Shown here: one piece after another, positions 1 to 5,263 of the stretch
How positions within the stretch are numbered: position 1 is the first letter of the stretch
Layout: the number at the start of each line of letters is the position of its first letter
Assembly (NCBI GenBank): GCA_964495095.1
Contig: CAZBUH010000114.1
Location: forward strand, 1 to 5,330
DNA length: 5,330 bases
Source of the DNA: CAZBUH01 sp964495095
GTDB taxonomy: Bacteria; Bacillota; Clostridia; Oscillospirales; Oscillospiraceae
Direction: 5' to 3'
Position numbers and translations under genes: made by a program
The notes under the pieces: model-generated
Database searches by the model: none
What the model was told of the DNA's origin: nothing
What the model saw: the letters and a program-made list of their open reading frames with translations, nothing else

Positions 1-2
1 CC

Positions 3-245
3 GGCCCGCATTGGACGCTGGACAAGACCAAGCAGATCCAGGCGCAGAGGAAGATAGGGGGCAGTCCCATTACCTTCTATGCCGCATTGAATGCCACTTA
101 TTCCGACCTGTTCGGGTTTTTCAAAAAATACGGGATTTCAAATTTGGACGCCTATGTGGACTTCGTAAAGGCGTTCTGGCTGAATGACGAGGACGCCGTG
201 GAGGATAAGGTCAGGGTGTACTATGAAGCGGTTGTGGCAGGATAA
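3..245 (+). CDS. C-terminal part of a small phage-type protein (start lies outside the window)
   Basis: An open frame runs in from the left edge and ends at TAA (243-245), giving the last 80 residues. The visible part begins GPHWTLDKTKQIQ. It then has an aromatic-rich segment (FYAALNATYSDLFGFFKKYG, about residues 25-44) and ends with an acidic/aromatic stretch (AFWLNDEDAVEDKVRVYYEAVV). From memory this pattern (GPHWTL, then a YSD segment, then AFWL..DAVEDK..YYE) matches a family of short uncharacterised proteins in phages and prophages of Firmicutes; their molecular role is not known to me. No membrane segment or signal is visible. The gene reads towards the operon on the other strand, and a tRNA 3'-end scar lies 60 bases past its stop, so it is probably the last gene of an integrated element. 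The reading frame is well supported; the family assignment is recalled, not searched. Confidence 0.7.
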   Translation, partial: GPHWTLDKTKQIQAQRKIGGSPITFYAALNATYSDLFGFFKKYGISNLDAYVDFVKAFWLNDEDAVEDKVRVYYEAVVAG

Positions 246-305
246 AATACACATAATCTACACAGTGATGCGAAAACACTTTGAAATTACTTGATTAACA
301 AAGGC

Positions 306-328
306 TTCAAATCCCTCCTTCTCCGCCA
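306..328 (+). other. tRNA 3'-end fragment, probable attachment site of an integrated element (likely tRNA-Ser)
   Basis: The bases read as the last part of a tRNA gene: T-loop TTCAAAT (306-312), 3' strand of the T-stem CCCTC (313-317), 3' acceptor strand CTTCTCC (318-324), discriminator G (325) and encoded CCA (326-328). The five bases that should form the 5' half of the T-stem are AAGGC (301-305), which cannot pair properly with CCCTC, and no anticodon arm, D-arm or GGAGAAG acceptor strand lies upstream. This is therefore a fragment, not a gene. Many tyrosine integrases recombine at tRNA 3' ends: the intact tRNA is rebuilt at one end of the element and a copy of its 3' end is left at the other. 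Discriminator G and the implied GGAGAAG acceptor fit a serine tRNA of Clostridia-type bacteria. The AT-rich stretch 246-305 between the phage-like gene and the scar holds no other gene and could carry integrase arm sites, though I cannot identify any. Confidence 0.72.
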
Positions 329-333
329 AAATG

Positions 334-369
334 AAAGAGCTTTGAATCGTTTTGATTCAAGGCTCTTTT
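334..369. terminator. Bidirectional intrinsic terminator hairpin
   Basis: AAAGAGCTTTGAATC (334-348) pairs with GATTCAAGGCTCTTT (354-368) over 15 bp with a single G-U pair and a GTTTT loop. Rightward the stem ends in TTTT; leftward it runs out into a T-rich tail (the complement of the A-rich bases 328-336). It starts 5 bases after the tRNA CCA, so it was probably the tRNA's own terminator. It also lies 22 bases beyond the stop of the leftward flavoprotein gene and can end that operon, shielding it from convergent transcription out of the element. Confidence 0.85.
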
Positions 370-390
370 GCCGCTGAGGAAGGGGACAGG

Positions 391-906
391 CTACAGCGTC
401 TTGCCCAGGGCATATGCCTGCTTTTCGTAAACCGTTCCCGCCGCCTGGCCGTGGGACGCCAGCCCGCCTGCCAGTACGGAGCCCCTGTCAAGCCACTTCA
501 TGCCGCCGATAAAGCATGTCCTGTAGCTCATGTAGAGATTTTCCAATATGCTCTGCTCTGGCTCGGCGCCGCAGGCCAGAAGCACACTCTCCTTGACGGC
601 GGGAGCGCCCTCCTGGGGGAACGCCATACGGTCCATGATAACCTTAAGCTGCCCGGGAAACTGCATCCAGTATACCGGGGAGGCCCACACGACGACATCG
701 GCGTGCTCAAGCTCCTGCAGCACGATTGACATGTCGTCCTGAGCCTGCTGCGCGCCGCGAAACGGCGCAATATTCATATCAGAAACCGTCAGCATAACGC
801 CGGAGTGCCCGGCCTCCTTCGCGCCCCTTATAAGGGCGGTGGCGAGTATATCGGTGTTGCCGCCCCTTTCGGGGCTTCCGTTAAGCACTAATATTCTTTT
901 TCCCAT
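391..906 (-). CDS. Flavodoxin-fold NAD(P)H-dependent FMN reductase-like protein lacking the usual cysteine motif
   Basis: A 171-residue cytoplasmic protein of the NADPH-dependent FMN reductase / iron-sulfur flavoprotein-like group. The N-terminal strand leads into the FMN phosphate-binding loop NGSPERGGNT (residues 9-18). The second signature, SPVYWMQFPGQLKVIMDR (76-93), is the typical SPVYW..P..LK..DR block around the flavin. Relatives usually carry C-x-G-C-x-x-C just before a DDM motif; here the same place reads P-F-R-G-A-Q-Q-A (48-55), with all three cysteines replaced, so an iron-sulfur cluster or cysteine chemistry at this site is not expected. FMN binding is likely; the substrate is unknown. 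ATG at 906 is preferred because AAGGAGG (920-914) ends 7 bases before it; an in-frame TTG two codons earlier almost touches that site. It is the last gene of the leftward run, 40 bases after the membrane-protein gene, and ends just before a strong terminator. Confidence 0.9.
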   Translation of the reverse strand: MGKRILVLNGSPERGGNTDILATALIRGAKEAGHSGVMLTVSDMNIAPFRGAQQAQDDMSIVLQELEHADVVVWASPVYWMQFPGQLKVIMDRMAFPQEGAPAVKESVLLACGAEPEQSILENLYMSYRTCFIGGMKWLDRGSVLAGGLASHGQAAGTVYEKQAYALGKTL

Positions 907-913
907 TTTCAAT

Positions 914-920
914 CCTCCTT
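914..920 (-). promoter_or_regulatory. Ribosome binding site that decides the flavoprotein start
   Basis: AAGGAGG on the minus strand, 7 bases before ATG at 906. The alternative in-frame TTG at 912 would have only one base of spacing, so ATG is the start. Confidence 0.8.
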
Positions 921-926
921 ATCTGT

Positions 927-959
927 AAAACTCCGCACAGCGCCGGCTATGCGAGCTTT
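927..959 (-). terminator. Possible weak terminator or attenuator between the membrane-protein and flavoprotein genes
   Basis: On the minus strand CTCGCATAGC (955-946) pairs with GCTGTGCGGAG (941-931) over 10 bp with one bulged G and one G-U pair, around a four-base CGGC loop. TTTT follows (930-927), with AAAA on the other side. The stop codon of the membrane-protein gene (949-947) lies inside the stem. The T-tract is short, so partial termination is more likely than a full stop; the flavoprotein ribosome site begins seven bases later. Confidence 0.45.
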
Positions 960-1660
960 TTCGGCGTCAAAATAAAATAATCTATCAGCAGGAAAATAAG
1001 CAGGGGACAGACCGTTACGCCTATAAGCCCCACAGCGGCCCCAAGGCTGTTGGCCCAGCCGTTTATGATAAGGCACAGAGCGGCTACATAGGCGGCTGCC
1101 AGACCGGCCAATATGCTCTGACAGCCAATGCCTATAAATATTCCCAGCACTTTCTGCAAAACCTGCCCGTGGGCCGCCAGCAGCGTCAGGACAATATTAA
1201 GGATGACGAGAAAGCCGATGGCGAAAATGCTGTAGTAGGTATCGCCGACGCCGATTGCCTTTATGGTTATGCAGCCTAAGAAAACGCCGGCGACGGTCTG
1301 TATTACCGGCACGCCCCGTATGTAAAGCATGGTGCCGATAGTCTTGCATGCGTAGACGCACATGCCGATAATAAGGGCCTCAAAGGCACCGTCAAGGGCC
1401 GGCTGTATGACAGCCTGCAAATAGTTCTGCACCAGGACGCCGTCCTTTGGGGCTTCGGCGAATTTCTGCACCATGTCAAACCACACGTCCAGGAAGGGAA
1501 TCTCCTGCAGAAGATTTAGAATAAAGGAAATCCCGTTTGCGGGGAGTATAAGCTTTAAAATAAAGCATATAAACGGAAGCAGGATAATGGCTATCAATAT
1601 CTGTGCTACCGAGGCGATTAAATTTTTAAACCCGCCGAAAAAAGAAACAACAGACCGCAT
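947..1660 (-). CDS. Six-pass membrane protein of unknown family
   Basis: A 237-residue very hydrophobic protein that I do not recognise. Predicted membrane segments by eye: about 14-39, 93-114, 117-137, 143-163, 170-199 and 206-231. Between the first and second lies a stretch of about 50 residues (40-90; ...LQEIPFLDVWFDMVQKFAEAPKDG...) that looks amphipathic and may lie along the membrane or outside. The C-terminus is short and basic (TPKKLA), suggesting it is cytoplasmic. Cysteines occur in several membrane segments (C101, C105, C130, C180, C196, C218). There is no ATPase, peptidase or recognisable transporter motif. ATG at 1660 is preceded by GGGAG (1675-1671) with 10 bases spacing; another ATG at 1670 is out of frame. 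It starts 18 bases after the stop of the single-pass membrane protein gene, so the two are probably co-expressed and may interact. A transporter or a stage III sporulation-type membrane protein are possible readings, neither shown by the sequence. Confidence 0.8.
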   Translation of the reverse strand: MRSVVSFFGGFKNLIASVAQILIAIILLPFICFILKLILPANGISFILNLLQEIPFLDVWFDMVQKFAEAPKDGVLVQNYLQAVIQPALDGAFEALIIGMCVYACKTIGTMLYIRGVPVIQTVAGVFLGCITIKAIGVGDTYYSIFAIGFLVILNIVLTLLAAHGQVLQKVLGIFIGIGCQSILAGLAAAYVAALCLIINGWANSLGAAVGLIGVTVCPLLIFLLIDYFILTPKKLA

Positions 1661-1678
1661 TGACAGGCATCTCCCTTT

Positions 1679-1933
1679 TTATTGTGTGTCTATCTCCAAA
1701 ATAATATCTGTGGTGCCGGGAGAGGAGCCGGGGGATGCGGAAACTCCGTCCTCCCGCAGTATGGGGATGTCCAGCTTCACGCCCTCCGGCGTATAGACAA
1801 TATATTTCCGAAAACCGAAAAAGATAACCACCGCCAGCACTATAAGGGCAAGAATTGCGATAAGCAGCGCACGGAAAAAGATTTTCAGCGGCCTGCGGCT
1901 GCGGTAGGTCTTTCGGTAATTGGCCGCAGACAT
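1679..1933 (-). CDS. Small single-pass membrane protein with a short outer tail
   Basis: An 84-residue protein. The first 18 residues are strongly basic (YRKTYRSRRPLK), followed by one membrane segment at about 19-40 (FFRALLIAILALIVLAVVIFFG) and a tail of about 44 residues ending EIDTQ, so the expected topology is N-terminus inside, tail outside. The segment after the membrane (FRKYIVYTPEGVKLDIPIL, about 41-59) followed by a Ser/Pro/Gly-rich linker resembles, from memory, the anchor region in front of DUF4015-type putative glycoside hydrolases in Clostridia; here no catalytic domain follows. It could be a stand-alone anchor protein or a remnant. Its ATG shares one base with the TAA of rpiB (TAATG), and GGAGG (1945-1941) lies 7 bases upstream inside rpiB, indicating translational coupling. 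Confidence 0.8.
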   Translation of the reverse strand: MSAANYRKTYRSRRPLKIFFRALLIAILALIVLAVVIFFGFRKYIVYTPEGVKLDIPILREDGVSASPGSSPGTTDIILEIDTQ

Positions 1934-2370
1934 TATTTATCCTCCAGCGCCATCATAAGACCCACCCGGCGGGCGTGGCGGCCGCCCTCAAACTCGGTGT
2001 TGAGGAAGGTCTCGACAATTTTCAGTGCGTGGCCCTCACCGACCACTCTGCCGCCCATGGCGAGCATATTGGCGTTGTTGTGCTTCCTGGTCATTTCGGC
2101 GGAATAGCAGTCTGAGCATAGGGCGGCGCGTATGCCCTTCATCTTGTTGGCGGATATGGATATTCCGATACCGGTACCGCAGATGAGTATGCCCTTTTCG
2201 CATTCGCCGGACTGCACCAGCTTTGCGGCGGCCTCGGCGTAGATGGGGTAGTCGCAGCTCTCCTCGGAGTAGGTGCCGCAGTCCTTGTATTCAATGCGGT
2301 TTTCGTCCAGATATTTTTTGACGGCCTGCATCAACTGATAGCCGCCGTGGTCGCATCCAAGTGCAATCAT
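1933..2370 (-). CDS. rpiB: Ribose-5-phosphate isomerase B
   Basis: A 145-residue cytoplasmic enzyme of the RpiB/LacAB family that interconverts ribose 5-phosphate and ribulose 5-phosphate in the non-oxidative pentose phosphate pathway. The N-terminus has the family motif CDHGGYQL with D7 and H8. The active-site stretch ICGTGIGISISANK (63-76) carries the catalytic base cysteine C64 and the anion-hole loop. KHNNANMLAMGGRVVG (96-111) carries the ring-opening H97, and GGRHARRVG (129-137) supplies phosphate-binding basic residues. The cysteine form places it with E. coli-type RpiB rather than the actinobacterial glutamate form. Length is normal and nothing is missing. AGGAGG (2385-2380) lies 9 bases before ATG and overlaps the stop of the upstream PHP gene. 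A broader sugar-phosphate isomerase role (allose 6-phosphate, for example) cannot be excluded by sequence. Confidence 0.97.
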   Translation of the reverse strand: MIALGCDHGGYQLMQAVKKYLDENRIEYKDCGTYSEESCDYPIYAEAAAKLVQSGECEKGILICGTGIGISISANKMKGIRAALCSDCYSAEMTRKHNNANMLAMGGRVVGEGHALKIVETFLNTEFEGGRHARRVGLMMALEDK

Positions 2371-2383
2371 TTCTAAATTCCTC

Positions 2384-3193
2384 CTAGATTTTTATAAATT
2401 CCGGCTTATGCTCTCTGAAAACAGAGATATATTTAAATCCGCACTGGCGGATAAGCTCGTAAGCCTCCGAAATTCCCCGGCCGGCGTCCCTGGGATTGTG
2501 GGCGTCGGAGCCGGCGGTGATTATTTCCCCGCCCATGCGGCGGTATATACGCAAAACCTCGGGCACCGGGGCAAATTCATTGACCGCCGAGCGCAGGCCG
2601 GCGGTGTTTACCTCAATGCCTTTGCCGCTTTCAATAACGGTGCGGAAAAGCTCCTCCAGCTCGCCGCCAAAGGGGAGAATGGAGGTTTTAAAACCGGCCT
2701 TCGCCATATACCGGCTGGTGTAGCCGATATGGCCAAGAACATCGAAGGCGCCGAGCCGGGCAAGCTCAAGGTATTCGCCCAGGTACTCCCGGTTAAGCTC
2801 CCGGCACTGGGCCTCCGACACGTAATCTATAAGACAGAAATCTGTCCGGCCCCGGAGGGCGTGGACAGAGCCTATGACAAAATCAAGGCCTGGCGTATTG
2901 TAGACCTTTTTCGCCTCCTCCGGATGATGGCAGCCCTCTCCGAGCTCCAGGCCAAGCTTTACCCTAATGCCGGGCACCGAGTCTTTTACGGAGGCGTAGT
3001 CGGATAAGATGCCGGGAAAGCCAGCGAAATATTCCGGGTTATATTCTCCGGTGTCGTAGCGGTCAAGGTCGATGTGGTCTGTAAAGCAAATCTCGCTCAT
3101 GCCAACGCTTTTGGCCGCAGCGGCCATTTGCAGCATCGGCGCCTGGGAGTCCTCGGAATTTTCGGTGTGCAAGTGGTAGTCTGTAAAATACAT
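2384..3193 (-). CDS. hisJ: PHP-family phosphoesterase, histidinol-phosphatase (HisJ/HisK) type
   Basis: A 269-residue protein spanning a full PHP domain. Metal-binding motifs appear in order: DYHLHT (H7, H9), FTDH (D39, H40), GLELG (E83), GSVH (H111), GH (H155) and GSDAH (D230, H232), which together make the trinuclear metal site. Order and spacing fit the HisJ/HisK histidinol-phosphatase group, which hydrolyses L-histidinol phosphate to histidinol in histidine synthesis. No other his gene is in the window, so the physiological substrate could be a different phosphate ester; the symbol follows family resemblance. There is no signal peptide. ATG at 3193 has AAGGTGA upstream (3204-3198), which overlaps the stop of the glycosyltransferase gene 9 bases before; its own stop sits in the ribosome site of rpiB. 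This tight packing indicates co-transcription. Confidence 0.85.
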   Translation of the reverse strand: MYFTDYHLHTENSEDSQAPMLQMAAAAKSVGMSEICFTDHIDLDRYDTGEYNPEYFAGFPGILSDYASVKDSVPGIRVKLGLELGEGCHHPEEAKKVYNTPGLDFVIGSVHALRGRTDFCLIDYVSEAQCRELNREYLGEYLELARLGAFDVLGHIGYTSRYMAKAGFKTSILPFGGELEELFRTVIESGKGIEVNTAGLRSAVNEFAPVPEVLRIYRRMGGEIITAGSDAHNPRDAGRGISEAYELIRQCGFKYISVFREHKPEFIKI

Positions 3194-3202
3194 TGTCTCA
3201 CC

Positions 3203-5116
3203 TTAAAACGGCCACTGGGACGGGATCCATCTCAGGAAGTATTTGGTGTAGCCGGCGGAAGCGGGACTGCCGGAGATAACGGGGTAAAAGGCTATAAACA
3301 GCAGCAGCGCCCCGGCGGTAATGCCGAAAACAGCGAATTTGTACCTGCCGTATTTCCTGTCCCAGATGCCGTTGAGCACATGGCACAGGGCCAGCGTCAG
3401 GAAGATGGTGCAGGGGAAGTAGTGGTATATAAATGCGCACCGGGATATGAACATCCAGGGCAGCAGCACGGAGATATAAAACATTGCGATGAAAAGGGCT
3501 TTGCCGTCCCTGTTCTTTACAATATGGAAAATCATGGACAGTACCGCCAGAAGGCCGCCCCACCAGAGCACCGGGTTTCCGAAAGCGGCAAAGGCCGATT
3601 TTGTCCCGTCGGGCAGGGTACTTCTGTAGTAGAGGATCGGCCGGATGTCCAGCACCCACTGCCACCAGGGCGACGCGTAGCTGTGGGTGGCCTGGAGCTT
3701 TGAGTGGTAGCTGAACATGAATTTGTTGTTATCGATTATTATCCGGTAATAGTCCCTGTCCAGCAGCATACCGTCGGAGACCTTCATACCGGAGGCAAGG
3801 CCGTAGGGGATGTAGCTGAGGCAGTATATGGCCGCCGGTATCAGGATGAAAAACAGCACCGACGCGAGAAGCGTTTTTATTAAAAACGCCGCGTATTCCC
3901 GTCCCCGCTGATTTGAAATATAGTAGCGGCCCCGCATTACAAGGTGCACAGTATATGCGGCTACAAGGGCGGGCCCGGCATAAAGCGAAGTCCATTTACA
4001 GGCCGCGCCAACTCCGAAGGAGAGGCCGCAGAGAAACAGGGGAAGGCATGTCCTGAGAAATCCTGTCTCATAGTCCTGGTTTATATAGCGGTACATGAAA
4101 AAGGCCATGAGTATTATGAAGATGACCCCGTAGGTGTCGATGGTGGCTATGCGAGTCTGGGTGTAGTGCATGAAGTCAAAGGCGAAAAGCAGCGTGCCGC
4201 AGGAGGCGATAACTGTTTTGCCGAACATGTTTTTTATAAAGACGTAGAGCAATGGCAGCATAAGGATGCCAAACAGAGTGCCCATAAAGCGCCAGCCGAA
4301 GGGCGTCATGCCGAAAAGCCTGATGCCGAGGGAGATTATAAGCTTTCCTAGGGGCGGATGGGACACCTCATATGGGTATACGTTCCTGACGTTTTCGTAG
4401 GCTGTCCTGGCGTGGTATATCTCATCAAAATAGGCGCTGTTTAGATATGTCGGGTACTCCGGTACAAGCGCCTGCTCGTCGAAAAGCGCACTGGCGTATT
4501 CAGGGACGGAAACCTTTGAGATAAGATTCCCCATACTGTCGTAAATCGCAAGCTCCCCAAGCTCCATAGGCAGCTTTGAGCTTGTGATGCGGATATATTT
4601 CACAGGGCCGTTATACTCGTTTAAGGAGGCGTACATCCATTTAAAAAGGTCCGCGTGGGACTGGTCCATGGCGTACTGCTCGTCCTCATCGTCCTCGGTC
4701 TCAATTTTCTGCTCCGTCCAGTTTACGCCGTCCCTTGATACCTCCAGTGTGTAATGGCCGTGCCAGAGACCGGTGTAGTACATTATCGAGCTTATTTCCG
4801 TGTTCTCCTGAAGCTCTATTGTTACCGAGGGGTTTTCCTCGTTGAACTGGAAAAAGCTCTGAGGCGCAGAGTTTATGCCGAGGCCCCAGTAGGCCACGGC
4901 ACCGTAGAGAAGCGTAATGGCGATAATGGGGATAATGTCCTTTTTCTCCATTGGGAAGATGCTGTGACGGAAGGAAAAATTCTTTTTTTCCGCCATCCCG
5001 ATCCATTCCAGCGTTCCCGTCCGGGGCCGGAGCGCCTTGAAATAATAAGCGAAGAAGCAAAAAAGGAGCATCACGGTGATTATGGGAAAGACAACGGTCA
5101 CATAGCTGTAATACAT
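3203..5116 (-). CDS. PMT/GT39-family membrane glycosyltransferase with a discoidin-like outer domain
   Basis: A 637-residue multi-pass protein of the GT-C fold, protein-mannosyltransferase type, expected to transfer a sugar from a polyprenyl-phosphate carrier to an acceptor outside the membrane. A first membrane segment (about 5-26) and a basic cytoplasmic stretch (27-60) precede a second segment (61-80). Residues about 88-193 form a soluble domain with discoidin / F5/8 type C features (YTLEVSRDGVNWTEQ; VKYIRITSSKLP..LGELAIYD) and an acidic patch (EDDEDEQ, 141-147). PMT hallmarks follow: the acidic pair in YFDEIYHARTAYE (D231, E232), SHPPLGK (252-258), HYTQTRIATIDTY (317-329), HSYASPWWQW (478-487) and YHYFP (564-568), with roughly ten more membrane segments. 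GAGGAG (5131-5126) lies 9 bases before ATG. It is the first gene of the leftward operon. The acceptor (protein, glycolipid or wall polymer) is not evident. Confidence 0.92.
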   Translation of the reverse strand: MYYSYVTVVFPIITVMLLFCFFAYYFKALRPRTGTLEWIGMAEKKNFSFRHSIFPMEKKDIIPIIAITLLYGAVAYWGLGINSAPQSFFQFNEENPSVTIELQENTEISSIMYYTGLWHGHYTLEVSRDGVNWTEQKIETEDDEDEQYAMDQSHADLFKWMYASLNEYNGPVKYIRITSSKLPMELGELAIYDSMGNLISKVSVPEYASALFDEQALVPEYPTYLNSAYFDEIYHARTAYENVRNVYPYEVSHPPLGKLIISLGIRLFGMTPFGWRFMGTLFGILMLPLLYVFIKNMFGKTVIASCGTLLFAFDFMHYTQTRIATIDTYGVIFIILMAFFMYRYINQDYETGFLRTCLPLFLCGLSFGVGAACKWTSLYAGPALVAAYTVHLVMRGRYYISNQRGREYAAFLIKTLLASVLFFILIPAAIYCLSYIPYGLASGMKVSDGMLLDRDYYRIIIDNNKFMFSYHSKLQATHSYASPWWQWVLDIRPILYYRSTLPDGTKSAFAAFGNPVLWWGGLLAVLSMIFHIVKNRDGKALFIAMFYISVLLPWMFISRCAFIYHYFPCTIFLTLALCHVLNGIWDRKYGRYKFAVFGITAGALLLFIAFYPVISGSPASAGYTKYFLRWIPSQWPF

Positions 5117-5150
5117 TTATCAGGGCTCCTCAGCAATTTCTTTCACATAT

Positions 5151-5159
5151 ATAATAGCA
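5151..5159 (-). promoter_or_regulatory. Candidate extended -10 promoter of the leftward operon
   Basis: On the minus strand TGCTATTAT (5159-5151) has the TG-N extension and a TATTAT -10 hexamer. The -35 position (about 5179-5174) reads TGTACT, a poor match to TTGACA, which fits an extended -10 or activator-dependent promoter. Predicted start is near 5144, leaving a leader of about 28 bases that contains the ribosome site of the glycosyltransferase gene. Confidence 0.5.
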
Positions 5160-5170
5160 GTTTTTCCATC

Positions 5171-5187
5171 AAAAGTACAGTACATTT
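5171..5187. promoter_or_regulatory. Candidate operator: GTAC-based palindrome over the -35 region
   Basis: AAAAGTACAGTACATTT is a 17-bp palindrome about the central A at 5179 with one mismatched pair (A5174/A5184). It covers the -35 position of the candidate promoter, where a repressor or activator could act. The cognate regulator is not in the window. Confidence 0.4.
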
Positions 5188-5229
5188 TATATGTGAATAT
5201 TCGATGCCGACAGGGGAGCGTGAAAGCCG

Positions 5230-5263
5230 AAAACCGGCGCGGTGATGACCGTGCCGGTTTTTT
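5230..5263. terminator. Strong intrinsic terminator upstream of the operon
   Basis: AACCGGCGCGGT (5232-5243) pairs with ACCGTGCCGGTT (5248-5259) over 12 bp with one G-U pair around a GATG loop; flanking A-T pairs extend the stem. Six T's follow rightward (5258-5263), and leftward the tail is TTTTCGG, so it can work in both directions. It is over 70 bases upstream of the candidate promoter and probably ends a leftward gene beyond the right edge or insulates the operon. A second T6 run (5273-5278) follows a GCGCCG (5264-5269) that can pair with CGGCGC (5235-5240), giving an alternative, weaker fold. Confidence 0.8.

Larger units (their letters stand above)
5142..5197. repeat. Perfect 10-bp inverted repeat framing the operon promoter
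   Basis: TTCACATATA (5142-5151) and TATATGTGAA (5188-5197) are exact reverse complements with 36 bases between them. One arm overlaps the -10 element and predicted start of transcription; the other lies upstream of the -35 position, about 46 bp centre to centre. This could be a pair of binding sites for one regulator, or chance in AT-rich DNA. Confidence 0.55.

Noticed and set aside
296..330. Complete tRNA gene at the CCA motif
   Set aside because: Upstream bases cannot form the T-stem, anticodon arm, D-arm or acceptor stem, so only the 3' end is present.
352..729. Rightward 125-residue frame starting in the hairpin loop
   Set aside because: Antisense to the well-supported flavoprotein gene, begins inside the terminator loop, and has no ribosome site.
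907..912. TTG start two codons upstream for the flavoprotein
   Set aside because: It nearly abuts the AAGGAGG ribosome site, leaving too little spacing; the ATG at 906 has ideal spacing.
2408..3703. Two long rightward open frames of about 200 residues each (2408-3007 and 3074-3703)
   Set aside because: They lie opposite the clear PHP and glycosyltransferase genes and reflect GC-rich third codon positions; no domain, ribosome site or sensible protein composition.
391..5116. The six-gene operon as a defence or secondary-metabolite system
   Set aside because: rpiB, the PHP phosphatase and the PMT glycosyltransferase are ordinary housekeeping or surface-glycosylation families, and no nuclease, NTPase, toxin or biosynthetic core enzyme is present.
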